Below are positions 1-8,439 of a stretch of DNA of 64,000 nt, one piece after another. The position numbers and the translations under genes are program-made. Every line of letters starts with the position of its first letter. Within the stretch, counting starts at the first letter, position 1. Source of the stretch: Hydrogenophaga sp. BPS33 (GTDB taxonomy: Bacteria > Pseudomonadota > Gammaproteobacteria > Burkholderiales > Burkholderiaceae_C); assembly GCF_009859475.1 (NCBI RefSeq), contig NZ_CP044550.1, forward strand, positions 275,635 through 339,634, read 5' to 3'. The notes beneath the pieces are model-generated. The model saw only the letters and a program-made list of their open reading frames with translations, was not told the DNA's origin and searched no databases.

Positions 1-803
1 CAGTACGTGCTTCCGGCGCGCCGCCACACGTCTTCTTCACAAGTGAGCACGCCACCGACAGTGTCGCGCGCAAGCGCACCTCTGGGTGAGCAAGCCGCCC
101 CCGCAGTCTGGATCGTTCCCACGCCGAGCAAGATGGGGGTGTTCATAGTGTTCAGGCTGGGATCGCCCGGCACCTGATCGCGATAGAGGGTCGGTGCCGT
201 TGCGAGCGCTTCGCCAAACCAGAGCGACACAGCCGGATGGCCAGCTTCGAATGCAATCGTGCCTCCAGAGCCGTCGCACCTTTGCCCAAGGTGATTCGGG
301 TTGCCATATGCTCCCACAGGGAAATCGAACCCCCCCATCGCGCCGCGGATGTTCGTGGGGTTGGCAGTGTAGACACCAGCACCAGAACCACCAATGGTGG
401 CCGCGAGCTGCCCTAGAGCGAGGTCGTCGTAGGCTTCACCACCTTCTGTGATCACCAATCCGTTCAATCGGCCGGCGGTAGGCTGCAGAACAAGAACGCA
501 AGCGGCCTGCCCGCGTCCGTTGTGAGTCGAAAACCCCGTTTCCAAGTACCCCTGGGTCACCAGGTCTTCAACGCGAACCAGTGCCGGCGTTGTCGGCGTC
601 GCTACGGTTTGCAGTACCGCATAGTTGTCCTTGATGTAGGCGCTGGCGGCCTGGCCAATGGATTTGCTATGCGCTGCGGCGACCGAGATTTCCGTGTCCT
701 CAACCGCCACGTTGATGAGACGCGTAACGCCAACCGCTATCGTGGCGAACACGACCAGCGCGATCATGATTTCGAGGAGGGTGACGCCCTTTTGGTTCTT
801 CAT
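1..803 (-). CDS. pilV: PilV-type minor pilin/tip adhesin, 3' end cut by window edge
   Basis: An open frame of 267 codons starts at ATG 803 and runs off the left edge. Its N-terminus is a type IV prepilin leader: a short basic segment, Gly, then VTLLEIMIALVVFA, the processing site plus hydrophobic helix. The middle contains LNGLVITEGGEAYDD and GAMGGFDFPVGAYG, which fits the constant region of R64-type PilV tip adhesins. Close to the edge a segment ending LARDTVGGVLTCEEDVWRR resembles the exchangeable C-terminal part of shufflon PilV proteins. It is the last pil gene visible, 38 bp downstream of a PilT-like ATPase. In this family PilV sits at the thin-pilus tip and selects recipients. No shufflon recombination site or recombinase can be judged because the sequence stops here. 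Confidence 0.82.
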   Translation of the reverse strand, partial: MKNQKGVTLLEIMIALVVFATIAVGVTRLINVAVEDTEISVAAAHSKSIGQAASAYIKDNYAVLQTVATPTTPALVRVEDLVTQGYLETGFSTHNGRGQAACVLVLQPTAGRLNGLVITEGGEAYDDLALGQLAATIGGSGAGVYTANPTNIRGAMGGFDFPVGAYGNPNHLGQRCDGSGGTIAFEAGHPAVSLWFGEALATAPTLYRDQVPGDPSLNTMNTPILLGVGTIQTAGAACSPRGALARDTVGGVLTCEEDVWRRAGSTY

Positions 804-841
804 GTGACTTTGCGGTGTTGGTTTCTGGGGCGCTGCACCCA

Positions 842-1909
842 CTACGAGCGGACCGCCTCATAGGCGATCGGGTTGGCGCTGATCGCGCGCATCACGTCAG
901 CCTTTGAGACAACTTCAGATCGCATCAAGATCTGGGCCGACGCGGCAAGGCACATCGAGACCTTGTCCTCTGCCCTTTCCAGCATCGCCTGCAGCCGATC
1001 TCCGTCATTGAGGTGTTTTGAATAGTCGCGCTTGTGGTTGGCGAGGAAGTCCACTGCCAAAGCGTAGCCGGATCCATCCTTCCTCGGAATGAGCGTCTGG
1101 TTCACGATGCCCAGCAGACTGCCAGCCAGAGCGGTCACCTTGGCCTCTCGCTCGTTGTCTGCAAAGAAGCTCAGAACTTTGCTCACCGTCCCAACGGCAG
1201 AGCTTGCATGAAGGGTGCCGATCACAAGGTGACCGGATTCACCAGCTAGCAGCGCTTGTTCTGCCGTTGCCCGATCCCGTATCTCACCAATCACGATCAC
1301 GTCCGGCCGCTGGCGCAAGGCAGCACGAACCCCATCGAGCACCGTGTCGCAGTCGACACCAACCTCGCGCTGCGAGAAGATCGACTTGTCACGCTGGAAC
1401 ACGTACTCGATCGGGTCCTCGACAGTGACGATGTGCGCGTTGCGCATGCCGTTCACGGCGTTGACCATCGCGGCCATGCTCGTGGTTTTCCCAGCCCCCG
1501 TGGGCCCCGACACCAGGAGGAGGCCAGCTGGACTGTCCAGAAGGATCCTGAGCGCAGCTGGCAATCCAAGCTCTTGCAAGCTGGGAACCCTGTCCGGGAT
1601 ACGACGCATCGACAGCATCAAGCTCGCCCCCGCGTTTGCCAGGTAGATGTTCACGCGCAAGCGTTGCCCTCCCACCTCATACGGGCGGTTCACTTCGCCC
1701 TTGGTGATCTCGGCGCTCAGGTCCGACTCCAAGGAGTCCCCGAATTCGCGAATATCGGCCATGCTGGGTACCCCAGCAACCTCGGCTTCGAACCACCCCC
1801 GTGGGGTCTTCAACATCACGGGCGCATCCGATTGCATCATGATGTCGGTGAACGCACCGCCTCGGCCGAGGAGCTCGGCAACTACCTTTGCAACGTACAT
1901 GTTGTTCAA
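842..1909 (-). CDS. PilT-like type IV pilus retraction/secretion ATPase (first copy)
   Basis: A 355-residue GspE/PilT-superfamily ATPase. It has the PilT arrangement: an N-terminal PAS-like region, Walker A GPTGAGKTT at about 135-143, the Asp-box IVTVEDPIEYVF at 160-171, Walker B VIVIGEIRD near 204-212 and the His-box GTLHASS at 231-237. No C-terminal CxxC zinc module is present, in contrast to the assembly ATPase PilQ of the same cluster. The start codon overlaps the end of pilM by four bases, so translation is probably coupled. Known relatives power pilus retraction at the inner membrane. R64 has no PilT-type retraction ATPase, so its presence here departs from that model and suggests an active-retraction thin pilus. 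The exact role is inferred. Confidence 0.85.
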   Translation of the reverse strand: MNNMYVAKVVAELLGRGGAFTDIMMQSDAPVMLKTPRGWFEAEVAGVPSMADIREFGDSLESDLSAEITKGEVNRPYEVGGQRLRVNIYLANAGASLMLSMRRIPDRVPSLQELGLPAALRILLDSPAGLLLVSGPTGAGKTTSMAAMVNAVNGMRNAHIVTVEDPIEYVFQRDKSIFSQREVGVDCDTVLDGVRAALRQRPDVIVIGEIRDRATAEQALLAGESGHLVIGTLHASSAVGTVSKVLSFFADNEREAKVTALAGSLLGIVNQTLIPRKDGSGYALAVDFLANHKRDYSKHLNDGDRLQAMLERAEDKVSMCLAASAQILMRSEVVSKADVMRAISANPIAYEAVRS

Positions 1910-2364
1910 CGTCCCATCATGACAGCGGCGTTGTTGGGGATAGCCGCTGGAAGATCAATGCCAGTATCGAAACCGTTTGCCGAAATCAGACGCCCTGTCA
2001 CTTGGTTCTTTGCACCTACGAGCACAGAGCGCTGTGACAGTTCGAATAGCCGGACAACGGTTCCTTTTTCGGTGGCGTCTGTAGCGAAGACGTAGAGCGA
2101 GGTACCTTCAACGAGATTAGTCCAACGATCGTCTCGGATATAGCCTGGGAGAAAGTAGGCTGCCAGTGCAGCGTCATCAACCGAGCCGCTCGCAGTTGGG
2201 TGATCATTGAGATAGCCGCGTACCGCCTTCCCGTAGGCCAAGAAGCTCGTGGCCGAAGAATCGGCTTGAATCGCCGCAGTGATCTGGGCCTGCCGCGGGG
2301 CTTCCTTTCCCGTGAAGAACATGACAAGGGCCAGGAACACGGCCACAATCCAAAGCGGTACCAC
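1906..2364 (-). CDS. pilM: PilM-like thin-pilus accessory protein
   Basis: About 152 residues with one N-terminal membrane helix (VVPLWIVAVFLALVMFF) and a soluble, presumably periplasmic domain. Position and size fit the small PilM protein of R64-type pilus operons; assignment is from context and topology because no catalytic motif exists. I chose the GTG at 2364: it follows the TGA of the upstream gene immediately and has GAGG five bases ahead. An ATG at 2400 would add twelve residues, overlap the upstream gene by 35 bases and put polar sequence before the signal anchor. It sits between two PilT-like ATPase genes and overlaps the second. Function in the family is poorly known. Confidence 0.6.
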   Translation of the reverse strand: MVPLWIVAVFLALVMFFTGKEAPRQAQITAAIQADSSATSFLAYGKAVRGYLNDHPTASGSVDDAALAAYFLPGYIRDDRWTNLVEGTSLYVFATDATEKGTVVRLFELSQRSVLVGAKNQVTGRLISANGFDTGIDLPAAIPNNAAVMMGR

Positions 2365-2365
2365 A

Positions 2366-3331
2366 TCAACCTCGCACGACCGGTCTGGTGTCACCGTCAA
2401 CTGCTGGCCGACGTTGCACCATCAGGCGATTCCGTTGCATCTGAACCTCGTTTCCAAGGTGCTCCCAACGACGCTGGCGAATGTTGTTCCGCACGCCTGT
2501 TGCATCCTGGTCGCCCAACCACAGAAACTCAAGCTTCGGCTTGCGCGGCTCGCCCTCGAGGCGTTGGTGCAGCACCGCAAGTAGGCCATTCGCCAGAAGA
2601 CTGGACGTGTCCTCGGGGTTGGCAATCGCCCCGTTGGCTAGCGAGTACATGCGCTCCACAGCCATCGCTGCAGAATCTGCATGCACAGTGCAGATCACGA
2701 GGCGACCGTTGATCGACCATCTAAGCGCCTCGGCCGCGCTCTCGGAGTCACGCACCTCCCCGATGAACATGATCGTAGGCGTCCACCGATTTGCTTTCCT
2801 GCACGCCTCTCCGAACTTGCCATGTTCCGCTTCGGTCTGGAAGCAAACGCCTTCGCCATGATTCCCCTGAAGTGGCATCTCCGGTGGATCCTCGATCGTG
2901 ACGCCGATCCCTCCAAATTTTTGGAGGCGCGCCGCGATCATGGACGATGCGGTGGTCGTTTTCCCATGCCCAAAGGCTCCCGCGACAACCACCAGCCCGT
3001 TCAGCCCAGGCTTGAGCAACATGTCGACATAAGCGGGATGGATGCTGAGTTCTTCGGGCGAAGGGATCGTGCTGGGCATGCGGCGGAGTACGTGCACCAC
3101 CTCGGTGATGGACCTGAGGACGGATACCCGATAGGTCACGCCGCCTGATCGAACTGGGAACTCCTCTTGCGAGGCGCTCGATTGGCGTTCCGAAAGAATG
3201 CGTCGAAGCTCCTGGAGGTCGCTTTCAGCTTCCGGGGGCGCGAGCACCGGATCCTTCGTATTGGGAACGCCAGACAGCCAGGCACGTTCTTTGGCCAGAT
3301 AGATGTCCTTGAATTTCAGGCCGACCAGCAT
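2366..3331 (-). CDS. PilT-like ATPase, divergent second copy
   Basis: A 321-residue PilT-superfamily ATPase distinct from the copy at 842-1909. It carries a non-standard but complete Walker A (GAFGHGKT, about 118-125), the Asp-box VTIEDPPEMP, Walker B IMFIGEVRD and a His-box VICTVHADS. GGAGGG lies just upstream of the ATG. Overall length matches PilT, while the N-terminal domain is shorter and more divergent than in the first copy. It lies between the pilin gene and pilM, so the order is pilS, ATPase, pilM, ATPase, pilV. The pair could act as a hetero-hexamer or as two retraction motors, like PilT/PilU in type IVa systems; this is an inference from the duplicated genes. Confidence 0.8.
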   Translation of the reverse strand: MLVGLKFKDIYLAKERAWLSGVPNTKDPVLAPPEAESDLQELRRILSERQSSASQEEFPVRSGGVTYRVSVLRSITEVVHVLRRMPSTIPSPEELSIHPAYVDMLLKPGLNGLVVVAGAFGHGKTTTASSMIAARLQKFGGIGVTIEDPPEMPLQGNHGEGVCFQTEAEHGKFGEACRKANRWTPTIMFIGEVRDSESAAEALRWSINGRLVICTVHADSAAMAVERMYSLANGAIANPEDTSSLLANGLLAVLHQRLEGEPRKPKLEFLWLGDQDATGVRNNIRQRRWEHLGNEVQMQRNRLMVQRRPAVDGDTRPVVRG

Positions 3332-3361
3332 CAGTGCCCTCCTAGTACGCTGCGTTGTGGC

Positions 3362-3901
3362 TTAGTTGCCCCGGAAGGCGATAGTGGTGCCGGCCGCACA
3401 CGCGGTGACAGCATCGGGCGGCGAAACAGGGAACGAAGTCACAGGCGTACCGCCACTAACACTCACGCTTAGCCATCCCTGCGCACCGGTCAGAAGCGGA
3501 ATGCAGATGTCTTCGTTGATGTTGGTCATCGTCACCTCAAACGAAGTGATAGCCGAGGTAACGACGACGTTGCCGTTGCCTGCATGCGTAAGCGTCGGCG
3601 GGGTCGTCGTCGAGTCAACGCGGATCGACGTCGGAATGCGCTTCGCGGTGACCAGCACGCTGTTGAGGTTCGTCCCACTGGCGCCGAAGCTCCCCTGGCC
3701 CTGCCAGATCTGTTTCACCGAGGCGCGCACGGCTGCCAGGTCCTGGGTAAGTTGGGTCGTCTGCTGGCTCGACATTGCGTTCTGATAGAGCGCCATTGCA
3801 CCCCCGACGATGATGGCCATCACAGTCAGTCCAGCAATGAGCTCCATGAGAGTCACGCCGGCTTGCTTCTTGAACTTCGTGGTGCGTTTGAACGATTTCA
3901 T
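3362..3901 (-). CDS. pilS: Major type IVb pilin (PilS-like)
   Basis: A 179-residue prepilin. The leader is long and basic (MKSFKRTTKFKKQAG) and is followed by VTLMELIAGLTVMAIIVGG, the cleavage site and polymerising helix typical of type IVb pilins, with Glu at mature position 5. Two cysteines, in EDICIPL and VTACAAG, could form the C-terminal D-region disulfide. AAGGA lies six bases before the ATG. Type IVb pilins assemble into the thin pilus used for liquid mating in R64. The gene lies between pilR and a PilT-like ATPase with short gaps of 51 and 30 bp, so it could be expressed from the same transcript or boosted separately. No prepilin peptidase gene is in the window, so processing must use an enzyme encoded elsewhere. 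Confidence 0.85.
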   Translation of the reverse strand: MKSFKRTTKFKKQAGVTLMELIAGLTVMAIIVGGAMALYQNAMSSQQTTQLTQDLAAVRASVKQIWQGQGSFGASGTNLNSVLVTAKRIPTSIRVDSTTTPPTLTHAGNGNVVVTSAITSFEVTMTNINEDICIPLLTGAQGWLSVSVSGGTPVTSFPVSPPDAVTACAAGTTIAFRGN

Positions 3902-3952
3902 TGGGTTCCTTCTGTTGAAATGGGAGTTTGAAGAATGGGATCGCTATTGAGT

Positions 3953-5032
3953 TCAGCGATAGCTGCTCTGAATTACTTGAGACATCTGAAGCTCCATGCC
4001 CATGAGGCCAGCGACCATGAGAGCAATGAACAGGCCGACGAAGAGGATGCTGAACCCGAAGATGACTTTCATCATCGATTCGATCTTCTCGACTGACTCT
4101 GCAATCCACTCTTTGCCAATCGTCGAAAGCGCGGTCTCGAACCCGGACAATCTCGCGTAGACACCAAGGTCATCGATGATTTCGATGTCGGGGAATCCAT
4201 ACCCGGACTTTGCAAGTGCATCGCCTGGGTTGAGGCCAGATCGCATTCCCTTTAGGCACGCCAGAATCCGTATGCGCATCCAGGGCGAGGCGCCAGAAAG
4301 CAGCTGCTCAAGGGCAGTCTCGATCCGCACTCCTGCGCCAACCAGTGCGGCGAAGCTGATCATCCATGCACTGCCGTGCTGCACCCGGTAGACGCTATAC
4401 GGGACCGCTCTATCGAACCGGATACGCAGCCCCTCGCTCCACCTGGGCAGGCTCCACCAAAACGCAAGAACCAGCGCAACTGGCACGCCAGCGATTGCGC
4501 CCATCCAAGCTCGGGCAAAGTTGGCGAAGTCGATCATCAGCTTCGCCACGCCGTGCCACTTCTCGTATGGAACGATCTGTGCGAACTCCGGGATGATCTT
4601 GTAGCTGAACATGACCAACACCCCGAATGCGATCAACAGCATGACGGATGGGTAGGCGATCCCGCCGACGACCGCGTTCTTGATCTTCTTCTTGGCGGTC
4701 ATCACTTCCGCCGCAGAGACCAACGCGTCTTCGATCTTTCCCGACTGCTCGCCAGCGGAAATCAGCATCGCCTCATCTGGGCTGACCCAGCCGACGATCG
4801 CCTGGGACAAGCGACTGCCGTTGCGCAGCTTTCGCAGCCAGTCCGAAAGGGCAACCGCAAGCGGTTCCTTGGTGCTTTTCAGCGTCACTCTTCGGGCCCG
4901 CATCGTTTCCAATGCATCGATGATGGGAACGCCGTTCCCCAGCAACTTTCCGAGCTTCAAATACAGACGCCGACGCAGGTTCGCGTCGTTGCGGAACATG
5001 AAACGAGCAAACTTGAATTCGAGCTCATCCAT
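3953..5032 (-). CDS. pilR: PilR, GspF-family inner-membrane pilus platform protein
   Basis: A 359-residue polytopic protein of the GspF/PilC/PilR family. It has two related cytoplasmic helical domains, with the typical segments LGKLLGNGVPIIDALETM near 27-44 and ISFAALVGAGVRIETALEQLLSG near 225-247. Hydrophobic stretches lie near 127-147, 171-192 and at the C-terminus (IFGFSILFVGLFIALMVAGL). The gene begins two bases after the pilQ stop, consistent with an assembly ATPase plus platform pair. It should sit in the inner membrane and transmit PilQ motion to the growing pilus. A 6-bp inverted repeat (ATCGCT/AGCGAT) lies at its 3' end before pilS. Confidence 0.86.
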   Translation of the reverse strand: MDELEFKFARFMFRNDANLRRRLYLKLGKLLGNGVPIIDALETMRARRVTLKSTKEPLAVALSDWLRKLRNGSRLSQAIVGWVSPDEAMLISAGEQSGKIEDALVSAAEVMTAKKKIKNAVVGGIAYPSVMLLIAFGVLVMFSYKIIPEFAQIVPYEKWHGVAKLMIDFANFARAWMGAIAGVPVALVLAFWWSLPRWSEGLRIRFDRAVPYSVYRVQHGSAWMISFAALVGAGVRIETALEQLLSGASPWMRIRILACLKGMRSGLNPGDALAKSGYGFPDIEIIDDLGVYARLSGFETALSTIGKEWIAESVEKIESMMKVIFGFSILFVGLFIALMVAGLMGMELQMSQVIQSSYR

Positions 5033-5034
5033 GA

Positions 5035-6531
5035 TCAGGCCACCAATGCAAGTCGTTCGTCACCGTGGTTCTCAGCAAGGGGGCCGACTACATCCTCCGC
5101 TTGCAGCGGATCGATGATCCCTTCGTTGATCTTGCGGATGGCGTGCTCGAGCATTGACATGACGCCGAGTTCTTCGCGGATGTACGTGATCGCAGCAAGT
5201 CGGTCGTTCTGTCGCAGGAGAGCCATAAGGCTCTCGTCGCTGACGATCGTCTCCGCGACCACAGTCCTTCCGCTGGTGCCGCTGCCACCGCACTTGTCGC
5301 AACCATCAGGGTTCTGAACAAAGGCCCTCTCGACGTTGATGGCGCGCATGAAGCGCCCCACCGTTCGCGGATCGAACTCGGCTAGGTGGTCGGCAAGAGG
5401 CTGCTTGCAGTGGGGGCACAACACCTTGACCAGGCGCTGGCAAATCAGGCCCGCCACGATCGTCGGGTCTGTCACCAATGCTGGGTTCACCCCAAGGTCA
5501 GTGAGACGATCGATGATGGCGACCGCACTGTTCGCATGAACCGTGCTCCAGACCTGGTGTCCGGTCATGGCGGCCTGAACCGCCAGTCGCCCGCTCGGGT
5601 TGTCCCGAATCTCGGAGAGCATGATGATGTCCGGGTCCAGGCGCATTGCCGCCTTGATGGCCATCTGGTACTCACGCGACCGTTCCTCTTCGGAGTCAGC
5701 GTTCGTCACAGGTGTTTGGACGGCTCCGGGAATCGGATACTCGGGAGGGTCCTCCACGGTGATCACGTGCTTTCGACCTTGCGCTTGCTGGATGATGGCG
5801 CCCAGGGCCCTCTGAAGCGTGGTCGACTTCCCTGAGCCGGTAGGTCCACCAATCAGCACGACACCGGTAGGCTTGCGCTTGAGTATCTCGACGCACGCAA
5901 CCTGCTCGGGCGAGTACCCCAGACGAGCCAGGTCGAGATCGTTCGTGGCGTCGTTGTATAGCAGACGAAGCACCATGATGTACCCATCGACCTGCGGTGA
6001 TGTGGCGATTCGGATGCCGTCCAGGTGCACTGGAATTCGGCTGCGCATCGAAATCCGCGCGTCCTGGCGCGACAGCTCTTCGAAAGTGGCGTCTGACACA
6101 TCCGCCATCGCCTGGAAGATGGTCGTGCACAACTGCGACCCGTACTCGAAGGTGTGCTCTTCGATGAAGGTGAGGTCGTTGTGGATGCGAAAGAGGATCT
6201 GGGTGCGGTTGCGCGAACTGACGCGAATGTGGATATCCGACGCTCGCTTCTCGACAGCGCGCTCAAAGAGCTGCTTTGCCGTCGCCTGCATGTTGGAATG
6301 CGTCTCTGACCCGCTTGCCTGGTCGTACAGCTTGGCGATCGCTGCCAGATCACACTCTTCCACCCGAACTTCACGTTTCAGGTGCTTGAGCTTGGCCATA
6401 AACCCGCGCACATGACGGTTGTAGACGTGGCTCTTCGACACCATCAGACGGCCGTCGTCAAGGTAGGCCAAGATGGCACGCACCTCGTCCGCAACCTGTA
6501 GCTCTCCGTCTTTCGCCGTCAATACCTTCAT
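5035..6531 (-). CDS. pilQ: PilQ/GspE-family pilus assembly ATPase
   Basis: A 498-residue GspE-type ATPase. The N-terminal 90 residues are helical, then come the N2 domain with ASDIHIRV, Walker A GGPTGSGKST (228-237), Asp-box ITVEDPPEYPIP, Walker B IIMLSEIRD (302-310) and His-box STVHANSA. A tetracysteine zinc module is present as C372/C375 and C411/C414. This pattern marks an assembly motor. It is preceded by pilP and followed two bases later by pilR, the usual order in R64-like operons. It hydrolyses ATP at the inner membrane to drive pilin addition. The Walker motifs are intact. Confidence 0.9.
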   Translation of the reverse strand: MKVLTAKDGELQVADEVRAILAYLDDGRLMVSKSHVYNRHVRGFMAKLKHLKREVRVEECDLAAIAKLYDQASGSETHSNMQATAKQLFERAVEKRASDIHIRVSSRNRTQILFRIHNDLTFIEEHTFEYGSQLCTTIFQAMADVSDATFEELSRQDARISMRSRIPVHLDGIRIATSPQVDGYIMVLRLLYNDATNDLDLARLGYSPEQVACVEILKRKPTGVVLIGGPTGSGKSTTLQRALGAIIQQAQGRKHVITVEDPPEYPIPGAVQTPVTNADSEEERSREYQMAIKAAMRLDPDIIMLSEIRDNPSGRLAVQAAMTGHQVWSTVHANSAVAIIDRLTDLGVNPALVTDPTIVAGLICQRLVKVLCPHCKQPLADHLAEFDPRTVGRFMRAINVERAFVQNPDGCDKCGGSGTSGRTVVAETIVSDESLMALLRQNDRLAAITYIREELGVMSMLEHAIRKINEGIIDPLQAEDVVGPLAENHGDERLALVA

Positions 6532-6572
6532 GGCCTTGCTTTCTTGTGGTTATCAGTGCCGGTCCGTTGCAT

Positions 6573-7160
6573 TTACTGCGCGCGCGGAGCGAGCAGCGAC
6601 GGCGCGTTAGGCGAAGTGGCGCCCGGCGGAACGGCTGCGCCGGCTGCGGGCGTTGCCGCCGCACCAAAGGTCAGGCGCTTCGACTCTTTGCCACGGCCCA
6701 GCGTGATTGCATCCACCGTGATCTGGCGCACCCCCCAGCCACCAACCGTGTCTCCAACCCGGACGGACTGGACGTTGCCGCCTGGCATCACCAAACTCGC
6801 GACAAACTTGCCATCGACACCGCCGATTTCGAGGACCGCGGGCGTGGAGCCGTCGTCGGCTTGACTTGCCGGGCCGCGTTTCAGGTGCGCAATCTCCGAG
6901 CGCTTTGCTTCGAGCTTCGCATCCAGCTCGAGCTCAGACAACTCGGCCTCTTTGACGCTCATGCGCTCATTGATGACAGCAATGGCAGATGCTGCCGGGC
7001 TTCCACGGCCAGCAGCAACGGGGGTCGTAGCCGCAGCGGCCTGTGGCTCGCTCGCCCCCGTGCCCTGACGCGGCATCTGTTGTGCGTAACTCGTCGCAGC
7101 ACTGGCCGCAGCTACGGCGACCAAGAGCTTGCTGAGAGAGCTGAACTTACTTTCGAACAT
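6573..7160 (-). CDS. pilP: PilP-like periplasmic pilus biogenesis protein
   Basis: A 195-residue protein with an N-terminal signal-like segment (KLLVAVAAASAATSYAQ), an Ala/Thr-rich linker, a short coiled-coil region (VINERMSVKEAELSELELDAKLEAKRSEI, described here in parts) and a C-terminal beta domain containing VRVGDTVGGWGVRQI. That last segment is what GspC/PilP-type proteins use to bind the secretin. The gene overlaps the end of pilO by 14 bases and lies upstream of pilQ, matching R64 order. It probably links the inner-membrane platform to the PilN secretin in the periplasm. A paralogous C-terminal domain may occur in the unknown protein at 57527-58519. Confidence 0.75.
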   Translation of the reverse strand: MFESKFSSLSKLLVAVAAASAATSYAQQMPRQGTGASEPQAAAATTPVAAGRGSPAASAIAVINERMSVKEAELSELELDAKLEAKRSEIAHLKRGPASQADDGSTPAVLEIGGVDGKFVASLVMPGGNVQSVRVGDTVGGWGVRQITVDAITLGRGKESKRLTFGAAATPAAGAAVPPGATSPNAPSLLAPRAQ

Positions 7161-8439
7161 ACTGCGATCCTTCCATCATCCAAATCATTCGGCCGCCCTT
7201 CCACTGCGCTGCCATCGAGCGCAGGCGGAACCCGCTGCCGTCAAGTGCATCGACAACCGCATCCGGCAACGTCACGCCGTCTGCCTTCCAAGTGAGTTCG
7301 TCCCAGAGCGGCTCTGCGCCACCCTGGCGCTTCTGGCCGGGAAGCACCTGGGTATTGCTTGTCGCGGGCGCGCTCACGGTCAGCTTGAAGCCGTAGCGCT
7401 GTGCGGCCGAGTACATTTCGGCCACCCGTGCGTTGGACGGAGACACCTCCTCGTCCTTCCCGATCAGCAGCGACGGCAGTGGGCGCGTCGAGGAAGCAAG
7501 GCTGCCGTCCAAAGAGATCACTGCATCGGGCACGACGCTCTTGAGGTGATCGATCCAGCCCCGGCCGGATGGCTTCCAGGCCACCACAACGACGCCGCCA
7601 GTGCAACTGACGCTGGCAAGATCCCAGTTGCCCGGGAACAGGGTGAACGCTTCCAGGGTTCCAAGGCAGGCGTTCTTCTGTTCGCTCGCCATCGGGATCT
7701 CGCCCCAAGGGCGAGGCCGCGGCATCTCTGCCGCTTTGCTTGCTTCGAGCTCGGCAGCTACGCGCCTTGCTTGCTCGATTGCCTTGGTTCTTTGATACGC
7801 CTTGAACTCATTGAGCCCGTACGCACAGGCGGCGACGACCGCAAGCGCAAGAACCAGCGGTTTCGCGTGCTTGGTCACCATCTGTGCGGCTGTGACCGTG
7901 ATCGGAGCCAGCACCCACGAGCGCTGGAGCACCAGCTTGCCCCTGCGCCCGAGCGGTAGAAGCTCTTCGAGGGAAGGCGCTTCTTCGGACAGTGCCACGC
8001 CCCAATGGCCTGGCAAGAACATGTTGCCCCACTCGCCAATACTGTTGTCCTGGTAGAACATTGTTTTGGCGATCTCTTCCGAATCGATGATCTGGTCCCT
8101 TTCGGGAATGATCACCCCATCCTTCTGAGCGAGGTAGTACCACCGGCCTCCACCGAGGTCGGCGACAAACAGGAAGTCACGAGCGTTACTGAGTTCGTGC
8201 AAGCGATCCACCACCGCCATCGCCAGGGAGGCGACGCCGGCCTTGATCTCGGCACCTGACTTGGCCAGGCCGGTGCACAGCCCATCTCGGTGGACAACGT
8301 GAAGGTTGAGATCTAGTTCCTTGCCGATTCCCTTGATCTCGGTCGCACGCTCCCCGGTGTTCGTGGATGTGAGAGGCTGCCAGAGCAGCCCAGCCGCGAA
8401 GTCACGACCGCCATAGGAAAACACCTGGGCGAGTTCCAT
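7147..8439 (-). CDS. pilO: PilO2-type inner-membrane pilus protein
   Basis: A 430-residue protein with an actin-fold-like cytoplasmic N-terminus (FSYGGRDFAAGLLWQPL, then FLFVADLGGGRWYYLAQKDG), one central membrane helix near 195-215 (KPLVLALAVVAACAYGL) and a periplasmic domain with an Ala/Arg-rich coiled-coil start. This matches PilO of R64-type pilus systems, where a PilM-like and a PilN/O-like part are joined in one protein. The ATG overlaps the pilN stop (TGATGG), so translation is coupled. It probably forms the inner-membrane ring between the assembly ATPase and the secretin. Confidence 0.78.
   Translation of the reverse strand: MELAQVFSYGGRDFAAGLLWQPLTSTNTGERATEIKGIGKELDLNLHVVHRDGLCTGLAKSGAEIKAGVASLAMAVVDRLHELSNARDFLFVADLGGGRWYYLAQKDGVIIPERDQIIDSEEIAKTMFYQDNSIGEWGNMFLPGHWGVALSEEAPSLEELLPLGRRGKLVLQRSWVLAPITVTAAQMVTKHAKPLVLALAVVAACAYGLNEFKAYQRTKAIEQARRVAAELEASKAAEMPRPRPWGEIPMASEQKNACLGTLEAFTLFPGNWDLASVSCTGGVVVVAWKPSGRGWIDHLKSVVPDAVISLDGSLASSTRPLPSLLIGKDEEVSPSNARVAEMYSAAQRYGFKLTVSAPATSNTQVLPGQKRQGGAEPLWDELTWKADGVTLPDAVVDALDGSGFRLRSMAAQWKGGRMIWMMEGSQYVRK

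Noticed and set aside
5926..5939. GAGCCAGGTCGAG inside pilQ, close to the shared promoter box
   Set aside because: It is coding sequence (Leu-Asp-Leu-Ala-Arg) without a promoter geometry, so similarity is probably chance.
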